Below are positions 9,192 through 18,324 of a stretch of 29,840 nucleotides of DNA, piece after piece. The stretch is from Melampsora larici-populina 98AG31. Taxonomy: Eukaryota > Basidiomycota > Pucciniomycetes > Pucciniales > Melampsoraceae. Both the position numbers and the translations under genes were made by a program. Positions within the stretch are counted from its first letter, which is position 1. Each line of letters starts with the position of its first letter. The notes under the pieces are model-generated. The model worked only from the letters and a program-made list of their open reading frames with translations, made no database searches and was not told the DNA's origin. The stretch spans positions 757,219-787,058 of the forward strand of contig NW_006768800.1 of NCBI RefSeq assembly GCF_000204055.1, read 5' to 3'.

Positions 9192-11958
9192 ATGGCACAA
9201 AGAGATTTTTCTGAAATACCAAAGCGAAATCATCGTCTCATGCGACTATTCCTCGTTGTTTGTTCATTCTTTGGTACGGGATCCGGAATATCTGAGAAAA
9301 GTTTACAAGGCCTGGATGATCAGTCTACAAGATTTTGGGGGCATCAAACAACACTGACTAACAATGCTGAAGGAGTTGGAACTTTTCATTTTCCTTATTT
9401 GATTGGATCCCAGACATTTCCTAAACCTCAGATGGACATAGAGCATAGTTTGTGGATGCCATCATTTCAGCCAACAACCCAATTTGGGGGTGATCACAAC
9501 CTTGGCTTAGATATGATTGGTAGGCATTGGTTTTTTTCAATGTGTGCTTTCATATCTACCAGCTGATATGAACTATGCCTGATTTATAGCTTTACCTGAT
9601 AAACAGGCCTACAATGGAGCCAAACTCCCAATTGCTGATGCTACAGATGAATGGCTGTCAGTGGTCCAGACCTTCTTACCAAGAAAAGATCTCTTACATC
9701 AATCATCATCATCATATGGAATACCAGCCAAAGAATCATATCACAACCTGCTTCAGGTTCCCAATCATCTTGAAACATTTGAACAAATGAAGAGTATTGA
9801 AGCTACAGGGGTGCCAGGATATATAGTAGGACCAACACAAGATTTTGGGACCTATGCTTCCTCATGGCCAAAGGCAGGGTGTGTGAATCCATCCATCAAA
9901 TTTCAAGCTATCCAATGCATGTTCTCACATTTATGTCTTTTTTTCCTGCATCCAATCATGTTGAAACTCAAAACCACCCATCAACAGAGATCCTCAAGGC
10001 ATCACAATGTATACTCCCACATCTCTACTGCATGCCCAGGAGAGTGTGTGGCCAAATATACCCCATCCTCACTATAACAGGCCATTCATTTCAAATAGTG
10101 ACACATTCTCTGTGGGTGGTAAGTGAAAAGGATTCACTACCATTTTGGGAAAAAGTAACAAGCACTTCAAGTTTGATTCACAAGGATGATCTTGATCAAG
10201 CTAAATCTCCTGCCAATATATTCTACCAAAGATACAGTGATGTAGAGTGCTTCAGATTCTGATCATTAATTCTTCTGTGTTATGTCTTGAATAGGTCAGA
10301 CAAATGCAAATCTACACAGTCTGAGATATGACCACCCAACATTTGAACACCATCAAGAGATACAATACCCAAACTTTGAAGGAGTTCACAACCCTCATTT
10401 TTCTTCCAACATGGCAATTCAAGAACCATCAGAACCTTGGACAGGTTTGGAGGATCTTTTGGAGCTTCCAGAACTTGCCCCATTAATTCAAACTAGGTTT
10501 GATCACACAGGTAAGTTTGATGTTCATTAGGTTTTTGTGTGCTCTCACACCTATTGACTGATGATACCCTTTCCTTTGCACCTATAGCTGAGAGCCAAAT
10601 TTTTGGTGATCACAGTCACAGAAGTGGTGATGTCCCAGCTGGTCAGTTTTCAATCTTTCAGTGAACTCATCTAGACAAAGTGGTCTTATATGGCACAAAC
10701 CTACCCAGAAACCCTTTCCTTGCATGCAGATAAAATCAATAGCAGGATTAATCACCCATCTACCATACCACCACCAATTACTTCAAAGAAGAGAAAGTGC
10801 ACTGCATATAAAGAGCCAGATCCAAAAATATCAAAACCAAATTCACAAGTGATTCCCAGTGGGATTGGACAGTCTGACGGGATATTTGATGATCAAGATG
10901 GAGCTTATCTTGGCACTTTTGGAAAAGGATCACCTCTCATGATAGAAAATGAAGTCACACCAAAGCCATTCTGTAACGAGAAGTCAGGAACCCAACATAT
11001 GGACCCCACAGAATTCTCTGAATTACTACTTGAAGAGGCCACCCTTCTGAAACCAGTTGTACAAGAAATCAAAAAAACAAGACATTTGTCCATAAACCAT
11101 ATCCGTACGAGCATTCCGTTTCTGGTTGTCTTGGGTAAAGGAAGAGTTCTTGAAAATATGGATTCAATTGGTGATATGACTGGATTCTGGAAACTGATTG
11201 GTGAAAAGATGTTGATGGTTACTCAACAATTTTACCCATCTAAACCTACTGCCTGTATCAGTGTGGCTGCTTGGAATGCTGAACATGGTCTTTTCCCAAT
11301 GTTTCTTGACAAAGTGTTATGTATGCAAGATTTATTTAAATATCTTAAAATGGGCTGGCCATTTGATAGTAAAGAAGACACCATTAGATTCTCAAGAACT
11401 TACTTTGAAAGATGGCTCACAAAGGAGATTGATGAATTCACAAGAAAACTTTTCAGCATAAATAAAAGTGATTGGTCTAGAAGCACATATTATCAAAAAA
11501 GGGATTATTTAAGCTCAGAGCAACAGTCTTTGTTGTGTTTGGAGTTGGAGTTTGAAAGCAAGTTTGAGAAATGGACAGCTATCACATGGGATATATTGCT
11601 AGGATGGATTGATGTGGTTGGTCCAGACATGAAAACATTGTTTTCAAATCACTTGACTTTTTACAGATTCAAATGTATCTTTTCAAGAAATATGTTAAAT
11701 CAAGCTCAAGCTCAACTTTCTTCTTATGAGGAAGTATGGAATAGATATACCAAAGAGGTCAGTATTTCACCATTGCAGTATTTCTTCTCAAACCTTGATT
11801 CAATATCTTGTTATGATCAAAGACTGACTTAAGCAATGGACATTATGTAGTACAATTTTCCAACGGCAACACTTGAAGCAAGGTCTCCCCATGGTGTGAA
11901 GTTTGGAGTTAGAAAAAGGAAAAAGAAAGGATCTGTAAAAAATCAAGTCTCCACTTAG
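9192..11958 (+). CDS. predicted secreted protein B, paralogue of the gene at 3959-6073
   Basis: Seven exons join in frame: 9192-9519, 9590-9878, 9988-10118, 10295-10510, 10588-10641, 10730-11757, 11851-11958 (717 aa). The first in-frame ATG is 9192; ATG at 9240 would instead start directly at the hydrophobic segment MRLFLVVCSFFGTGSG, the likely signal peptide core. The N-terminal two fifths is spread over five short exons and is low in complexity (His, Asn, Pro, aromatic residues). The large sixth exon carries the conserved domain with IGDMTGFW, WPFDSKEDT and VGPDMKTLF, matching gene A throughout, and the last exon again starts YNFP. Basic clusters SKKRK (about 10786-10800) and RKRKKKGSVK (11911-11940) look like nuclear localisation signals. 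The differing exon count (seven against three) shows that the N-terminal half evolves by gaining or losing exons. Function is unknown; a secreted effector-like role is inference. The small exons 3 to 5 are the least certain. Confidence 0.72.
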
Positions 11959-12164
11959 ACCCAGACTTCCAAGCCAAGACCTCTAAAGTACACTTTCAAA
12001 TTCTACATAAATTTCTGACCCTTCCAAGCATTTTCAGATTGTAATATGATATAGACTTTACAAAGAGATTGTCATCCAATTCCACTGATTCTATTGAACT
12101 TGATCCAATTACCAATATGGCTCATGGATTCAAAGATTGTGTCATGTACTGTGTATATGAGTTA

Positions 12165-12231
12165 CAGCCCTTGTGAAAAATAATGTTTTTTTTTTTTTTT
12201 TTTTACTCCCAGATTTTACTCACTTTCTGCC
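12165..12231 (+). repeat. left terminal inverted repeat of Tc1/mariner element
   Basis: Pairs with 16825-16887 on the other strand. Shared order: CAGCCCTTGTGAAAAATAATG, a T-run, CTCCC, GATTTTACTCA, TTTCTGCC. Differences are the T-run length and single substitutions, so the ends have drifted slightly or were inherited that way. Confidence 0.9.
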
Positions 12232-12264
12232 TTGTCGAAAAAACCGGATTTCTTTTTTTTCCGA

Positions 12265-12300
12265 GTGGGAAACTGTCGAATGATATTGACAGTTTCCCAC
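12265..12300. repeat. hairpin 1 near left end (13-bp perfect arms)
   Basis: GTGGGAAACTGTC at 12265-12277 pairs perfectly with 12288-12300 around a 10-base loop. It lies just inside the left terminus of the element. Confidence 0.85.
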
Positions 12301-12341
12301 GGAATATCTGCAAGGTAGCACCATACGTGCTTGGCATCCGT

Positions 12342-12372
12342 CAGTCTATCTGCAATGGAGATAGATAGACTG
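12342..12372. repeat. hairpin 2 near left end (10-bp perfect arms)
   Basis: CAGTCTATCT at 12342-12351 pairs with AGATAGACTG at 12363-12372 around an 11-base loop. Confidence 0.75.
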
Positions 12373-12403
12373 GAGGTAATCCGGTGGTTGATCTTCCAAT
12401 AGG

Positions 12404-12465
12404 TTTTGCCGGGTTAGAAATCAACTGGCAGACCACCTCTGCCAGTGATTTCTAACCCGGCAAAA
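12404..12465. repeat. hairpin 3 near left end (27-bp arms, one bulge)
   Basis: Arms 12404-12431 and 12439-12465 pair over 27 bp with a single bulged A and a 7-base loop. The core is GCCGGGTTAGAAATCA against its complement, and CTGGCAG against CTGCCAG. It sits about 60 bp before the presumed transposase start, in the leader. Confidence 0.88.
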
Positions 12466-12522
12466 GAAATCTCAACCTCAACCTCACTTCCTCCCAATCC
12501 AAATCCTCTAATTATCCGCACC

Positions 12523-13729
12523 ATGCCGCCGGTGATTTCAATTTTTTTTCTAGACTCTCCTCTCTTGCCTGGCTCATATGTTTTGTTTCCAGGTCTGAAT
12601 CGCCCATCATAGCCCCGAGATCAAGCTTGCTGTGGTTCGATTGGCACTCACCGGCGTTCGCGTTCAGGACATATCAAGGACCCTTGGAATGGACTTGGCC
12701 CTTACGTCTGTACGTCGCTGGACGAATCTCTACCACCAAACCCGCGCGGTCGTTACGAATCCCATGGATCACATGGATCGTGGGGCTCCGTTGGTCTTAG
12801 GAGGACCCGAGAGACTGTTTGTCCTGGACAGTCTTCGACTTGATCCGACCTTGTACTTAGACGAGCTTCAAAGCAAGATAATGGAAAGGTTCCATAAGGA
12901 GGTATCCATCAAGACGCTTTCTACCGAGCTACGTGACCGGTTGTGTTGGACACGTAAGAAAGCCCGCACGGTTCACCCCAACCAAAGTTTGGCCGCGCGG
13001 GGTGCCTACATGGCTTCTGTGCTTGAGATTGACCCTCACTGCCTTGTTTTTGCAGGTAAGCCTTTTCTTTTGGGTCTCTTGGTGTCACGACTTCTTTTTC
13101 AATGAATTTTTCTCCTTCTCAACTCTTTAGATGAAACAGCGATTTCGAAAAGACGTTTGTATTGCAAGTATGCTCGCTCTCCCATTGGAGAACGGACCCC
13201 GCGACTGCCAAGGCCCACTCGAGCTGGCCGTTGGTCGGCCTTACCTGCAATTTCCCTGGACGGATTACTGGCGATAACTATAAAGCGCGGTGGTTATTCA
13301 AGATTAAACTTTGAAGCTTTCTTGCAAGAAGAGTTGGTGAGTTATGTATCCACAACCCATCCTTGCATTGATTAGCATGAGATTTCTAATGTGATTGGGT
13401 CGGTTTGCTCATAGTTGCCGGCCATGAATCCTTGGCCGGCTAGGAATTCAGTCCTAGTTTTAGATAATGCCCCCATCCATCACGGGGGCTCGATAGCTGA
13501 GTTGTGTGAAGAGCGCGGGGTACGGTTGATTTACTTGCCGGCATATAGCCCGGACTTCAATCCAATTGAGAAGGGCTTCTCACCGGTCAAGGCTAATCTC
13601 AGGAGAAGTCAAGATCTTCAAGGTGCTATCGATGCCGATGGTGAGAGGGCGGTGGTCTGGATGTCCATGATGGATGTCTTTACTGATGAACTGTGCGACA
13701 AACTTTTCAAGGGTAGTGGCTATATGTAG
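12523..13729 (+). CDS. Tc1/mariner-type DDE_3 transposase, 5' end broken or misread
   Basis: The product cuts and pastes the element. Main exons: 12599-13055, 13131-13336 and 13415-13729, joined in phase by GTAAGC...TTTAG and GTGAGT...CATAG introns. A helix-turn-helix N-terminus (KLAVVRLALTGVRVQDISRTLG) is followed by the catalytic core. The first Asp is in ADETAIS at the second splice join, the second in VLDNAPIHH, and the Glu in DFNPIEKGF, with 34 residues between the last two (DD34E). A likely first exon is ATG CCG CCG at 12523-12531 with a donor at 12532. Joining it to the acceptor before 12593 meets an in-frame TGA at 12596-12598, and no alternative acceptor restores the frame. Either one nonsense change has inactivated this copy, or translation starts at the in-frame ATG near 12689, which would remove the helix-turn-helix start. 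The rest is intact. Confidence 0.85.
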
Positions 13730-14332
13730 TTATTTTGTATTATACGTTATTTTCCATTTCTATCATTTCTCAATCATGTACGGTTTTGATTGAAATGAAT
13801 CAATAAATGTTGTCTTTCTTGACTTTGACAAGCAAAAAAAGTTTTTCGTTTCCATAATTGCAAGTTTGAGCCATTAACTTAACAAGTATACCGTAAAGTG
13901 AGCTGGTAAAGTTCGGAGTTTTCCGGTGAGATGCTCGAAATGAATGATTTCATTGAAGTCTGTCATTTCGGAATCGGTGGCCAGTTTCAATGTCAGATTG
14001 TCTGACGTGCTTCTTGGATCAAGAAGCACAGGTGCTTGCGCAGTGGTTCATCTCGGCTCATGCTCAAAGGCTCGCTTTCATCTTGGAAGGTTCACTGGAG
14101 ATTTCATTTCGACAAGGCCATTTCAGACTGTTTACAAATGATAATACTCAAAGTTGACAAGATACCGGAAACAAGGCTATAAGAGCGTTAAAGAAACATA
14201 ACCAAGTAAAAGAAAAAATTGGAGGAACTAAGTTGTGTAAGACTGCATTGCACTTTTCAAGTTGTTCTTTGGGGAGGGGAGGGATGTCTTGTCGCTGCCC
14301 ATCTACTGGGCTTTTGGATAACTAAGATACTT
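13730..14332. other. spacer between convergent genes inside the Tc1/mariner element
   Basis: About 600 bp between the transposase stop and the accessory gene stop. It holds no supported gene; it must serve as 3' untranslated region for both. A G-rich run occurs at 14270-14283. Confidence 0.6.
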
Positions 14333-16295
14333 TCATTTGGAGGTAGTGGCCTTTTTCATTTCGGCGTCGTCCTCTTGGGCAGCATCTAAGAGGCGCCTAG
14401 CGATGTCTAAGGACAATCCATGTTCAGTCAACACATTCACCGTCCTTTGGACACTCGGGACCAAATTGTTCCAAGAGGAAACGTTGGCGTTGCGGAGGAT
14501 GGTGCGAGTAGAGACATCGTTGCGAGGAATCTCGCATTTGTCCAAAAAGTCGTCCAAAAGGGTCGAATGGGTGACCTCAGTCTCCACGTCCGAGTCTGAA
14601 ACGTGACCCATGGAGGACTTGGGTGGATCCTCAGAGGTGAGAAGGGAAATAACCTTATCAGGGGTATTTCCCGTGGCTGCGATGGATGCCAAGACGGTTA
14701 GTTCGAATCTGGACCTAAATCAAAGTTCCACTCGACTCCTATGGGTAACTTACGAGATTCCTGTTTGATTTTCTTCTTGACAGTCCCGCTGGTCAGAAGG
14801 GAAGGGGTGCGTTCGAGTTTGCGTTTAGAGTCAGAAGGACTCAAAGGTTCCACCTTGACCTTGACTTCCTCTGCAGGTCGATTTGCAAAGAAGGTGTGGC
14901 GGTTTTCTTTTTTCGAAGTAGAACTCCGAAGGTTCGGGCTAGCCACCGGGTGACGTTTTTTTACACGGTTGTCCACGTTTGTGTCGGGGTGTTCGACAGC
15001 GTTTTTAGCCATCTCCCGCTTGTATTCACTCGTGTTCGGAGGGATGGCTCAAGTGGTGTAGCCATCGCGCTGAAATACACACAAAGGTCAGCTCGATGCC
15101 TACAACATAGGGAAACAAACAAAGCACATAGGAAAGAAATAAAAACTGACGATACATTTAGCCCATATGAAAGCACATAGCTGGGAAAACCGATAAAGGT
15201 AGTTAGGGTCCCAAGGCGCCAACAACACTGCCCCATCGCCACCCAGAGCGCGCTCTAGGTGTTCGTTGTAAATGGTAGCAGCCTCAAGTTCCAACTCTTT
15301 GGCCGCTGTGACCTTCTAGTTGGGTCACGAAGGGATGAAAGATAGGATTAGCCCACCAATCTGAACCAAGGTCACAGCAGTGAATCAAACTTACTAAACT
15401 TTCCTCTTTTGCGAGGGCGGTTTCCTCCTTGAACGCGGCTAGTTCGGCTTCGATTGAGTTCGGGCCAGTGGTTCCTTTGATATAAGCAACTGCTCCACTA
15501 GCCTAAATCGGGACATAAGGGCAAACAGAGCCAAGAAGAACGTCAGATAACATAAATTAAAGTACTCAACCGCTGAAAATAGTATGAAATATCAAAAGAA
15601 GGGCACACCCGTGCATTTCTTTTTTCCTTCACTTGAGCTTTCTGAAGTACGATGTTGATCGTACCTTTTGAGGAACGACTTTTGTCCAAGTTGTTCACAA
15701 ACTCTTGATAATTCTTGTAATCGATCAGTTTATTCTTCTTCGAACCAACACTAGCGTTCCAGGTCAACATCGGTGCTAACGCACTCTCAAGAACGACCTT
15801 CTTGATTCCGGGGAAATAATCGTCACAAACGTCGCCAATCAAGTCCTTAAATTCATTCAATGATTTCCCATACAAGAAAACTTTGAAGTCCAACATCTGG
15901 CCATCCTTGAAATCGGATGAATCAATAACGGCGGTGGTAGGAGGAGGTGGTGCTTTCTTTTTGCTGGCGGTTACCTTCGAAGAAGAGGGTGCTTTCACCA
16001 TACCGGGCATCACATCGACTGAATCATTCATGTGAATCTTGAAAGCCACCGCGATGGTGAAAGATTGACTTTCTTCCATCAAGCGGCGGCTTTCAGTGCC
16101 TTGGCGCCAAAGGCGCTCCAGAGTGGGATGACGCGCTGGGGCGTCGTCACCATCCGAGATCGAATAAGGTGGATCGAAAACTACGAGAAACAGATATCAA
16201 CATTCTGAACAAGTGAAAGATATAGAATGAAACAACCAACCTTCATCGGGATCCTCGTTTTCATGAATCAAATTCATAATTGGATCACGTGGCAT
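14333..16295 (-). CDS. transposon-borne accessory protein with C-terminal SAM-like helical domain
   Basis: Six exons join in frame: 16295-16241, 16180-15609, 15502-15395, 15315-15156, 15047-14754, 14676-14333 (510 aa). Every junction has GT-AG and matching phase, so the gene looks intact. In order: an acidic start with DPPYSISDGDDAP; a Lys/Pro linker (KKKAPPPP); a module at about residues 114-205 beginning MLDFKVFLYG and ending TINIVLQK, whose strand-helix-strand pattern suggests a beta-grasp-like fold; a coiled-coil-prone Glu/Ala stretch (about 220-265); a Lys/Ser-rich region with KKRH and KKKIKQE clusters (about 320-395); and a C-terminal helical bundle (about 436-500: LLDDFLDKCEIP...GLSLDIARRLL) like a SAM domain. 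From memory, similar proteins are numerous in Puccinia genomes, which fits a transposon cargo. No enzymatic motif is seen. The location opposite the transposase suggests a DNA-binding, complex-forming or anti-silencing helper; that is inference. Confidence 0.75.
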
Positions 16296-16824
16296 TGCTG
16301 ACCAAAAGAATAGAAAGATCAATATGCAATTGTCCCATCAAAATTTTGGATCATGGGAAGACTGACCAAATGGAGCTTTGAATCGAAATGATATTTTGAA
16401 AGGGTAGTTGACAATGGAAGCACTAAGACGACGAACCACACTAAACAAACAGTAAATGTCGATAATGAGTTGATAGCGTTGGAAAGAGAACTTGAAGGGA
16501 TAATATTGAAAAAAAGAAACAAAATACCCAGACGAAGCAGTGATTATCGAGTGGATTGAAAGAAGACGAGGTGAACGGGGAAGAAATGATTTATTGGGAG
16601 AATCCGTTGGGATCGAAGGGATCCAAATCGAAGAGGAATCATGACAGTTCCGGCTGGCGTGACTCCATCCGAAAGGTAAGTTCATCACGTGTGCAGTGGG
16701 TGGTGAGGTCGTGACTGTCGAACGAGTGATTTACGATTGGATATAGTGGTCAAAAGATGGATGTGCAAGAGGAATTCGATGATCATAACCCACTGCTGAG
16801 TCTAAAATTCTCAAGAAACAAGAG
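16296..16824. other. 5' region of accessory gene inside the element
   Basis: Holds the promoter and leader of the accessory gene up to the right inverted repeat. A 116-codon open frame on the minus strand (16688-16338) starts with ATG but has no recognisable motif. Part of it could be an upstream exon, since an acceptor-like TTTTGGTCAG directly precedes the chosen start. I cannot decide this. Confidence 0.45.
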
Positions 16825-16887
16825 GGCAGAAACTGAGTAAAATCCGGGAGAGAAAAAAAAAAAAACCATTATTTTTCACAAGGGCTG
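16825..16887 (-). repeat. right terminal inverted repeat of Tc1/mariner element
   Basis: Reverse-strand partner of 12165-12231, ending GGGCTG at 16887 followed by the TA duplication. The A-run here is 13 bases. Confidence 0.9.
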
Positions 16888-16889
16888 TA

Positions 16890-18324
16890 AGTTTGCACAG
16901 TGCTTACTTCACTCAAAATTGGTCCAATCAATTCAACTAAAACAGGAAAGATATTTTTTGTCAGATAAGAAGGAATTGAAGAGGAATGTAAGATATTGTG
17001 TCATCTTGTTTCCAAAATGGGCAACATGGGAAATGGAAAAACCATGAAAACATCATATCAGAACCCTCACCAAAAATAAAGGCTGTCACAAGCAACAGAC
17101 TGTATGTACATGAGAAGGACATCTTGAATGATATCCAATCACTGACGACGGTTCAAGCAAGATCTCATCTTGGTGAAACGATCTGATCGCATCAAAGTTG
17201 ACGAAACGAAAGGCGAGGCAGCAGAATTTGGAAAGGTCAATTGTAGGACAATGACCAAAAATACTGATGGGATAACTTCGAGGTTGTGAGTAAGAGAATA
17301 GTGTGGTTCCTTATAATGATCATATAAGACAGGTCGTGGTGGTAAAGCCTTGAATGAAAAGGGAGTTGAAGGTTATCCTCACCGGCTGATTTGATCGGCC
17401 ATCCCAACACCGGCCCATGTTCATCAGCCTTCGTTGTCGGATGTTGTTGTGTATATTTATGTGTGTTTGGGACTATTAGTATACCAAAATCCAATGGAAT
17501 GGTTCATCATTTCTTCTTGTTTCCATCCTTGTGTCGATCAGGACTAGGACGGTATACATCCAGGGTAGTCTGGCCAACCAACGATTGCTTTAGAAGTCAT
17601 ACTTTCTCTCATCTCTTGATTAAATTTTTCGATAGATAGCTCTTGTGGCATAATCCATCATCAATCCTACAATCCTAAAGAGCTCAACTGTTTTTCTTGT
17701 TCATCGATAACCTGGATGTTCTTAATCGACTCACAGGATTTCCGACTTGTAATCGAGTGTTGAGTGTGCGACTTGGTATCTTATTGTTCAGACCGTTCTT
17801 CAAACTGCCACGTTCAACTTCTGGCTTCAAGATCATCTCGATCACCTTCTTTAGTTTCGTGCCAGGCTAAATCGACTCAATCTCCATCATCTTAAAAGCC
17901 ACGCCATTCTTCATTATCAACATCGCCTGGAGGAGTTTTCATTTTGCTTGGAGACCCAATTCTCCCAAACTAGCCCTTCAGCATTATCTAGCTCTCCTTC
18001 ATTTTCGTTGTTCTAGCGTGGAGTATTCCATGTTTCATACTTGGCTTTCAGACACAAGTCCCTTTTCTCTCCCGAAATAATTTTTATTCTTTGAGTGCAT
18101 CCCGCTCATTAGAGATCACAACTCACCCCTTCAACACTTTCGATTCAAGTGTTGGATCTTGCTAGCAGGTCTATGCGAGTATCATCCTTGTAGATTTAAT
18201 TCGTGGAGTGTAGTTTGATCGTTTTTTCCCTGCTCCCCTTTCCCTCCCTCAGGGTTGGTAACTAAAATTATTTTTTGGGTGGCCTCTGCCCCAAGTATTT
18301 CTTTTTTCTTTTATCCTTCTCAAG
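16890..18324. other. long intergenic stretch, no gene supported
   Basis: About 1.4 kb between the transposon and the membrane protein gene. Open frames are short and look random. The last 400 bp before 18325 are pyrimidine-rich (TTCC, CTCC and CTTTTTTC runs). Such runs are typical of fungal promoter and leader regions, so the downstream promoter is probably here. Confidence 0.55.

Larger units (their letters stand above)
12163..16889. mobile_element. Tc1/mariner-like DNA transposon with two convergent genes
   Basis: Both ends read TA then CAGCCCTTGTGAAAAATAA inwards. The element proper spans 12165-16887 (4723 bp), flanked by TA at 12163-12164 and 16888-16889. TA duplication plus CAG termini is the hallmark of the Tc1/mariner/IS630 superfamily, and the transposase inside has a DD34E catalytic triad, so ends and enzyme agree. 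The inverted ends continue for about 65 bp with a T-run of different length (19 against 13) and a few substitutions. The cargo is a transposase on the left (+) and an unrelated six-exon gene on the right (-), arranged tail to tail. At 4.7 kb it is much longer than a usual Tc1 element. Confidence 0.9.

Noticed and set aside
10119..10294. Open frame through the third intron of secreted gene B (to 10262)
   Set aside because: It is a composition artefact; the GTAAGT donor and the ATAG acceptor in matching phase and the protein continuity favour an intron.
3959..11958. Homeodomain mating-type locus as explanation for the gene pair
   Set aside because: The two genes point the same way with a third gene between them, and neither shows a homeodomain WFxNxR motif.
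14698..14760. Reading the fifth exon of the accessory gene straight on to the TAA at 14698-14700
   Set aside because: It is open, but splicing from 14753 (GTAAGT) to 14677 (CGCAG) keeps phase and adds the SAM-like exon, which otherwise would be orphaned.
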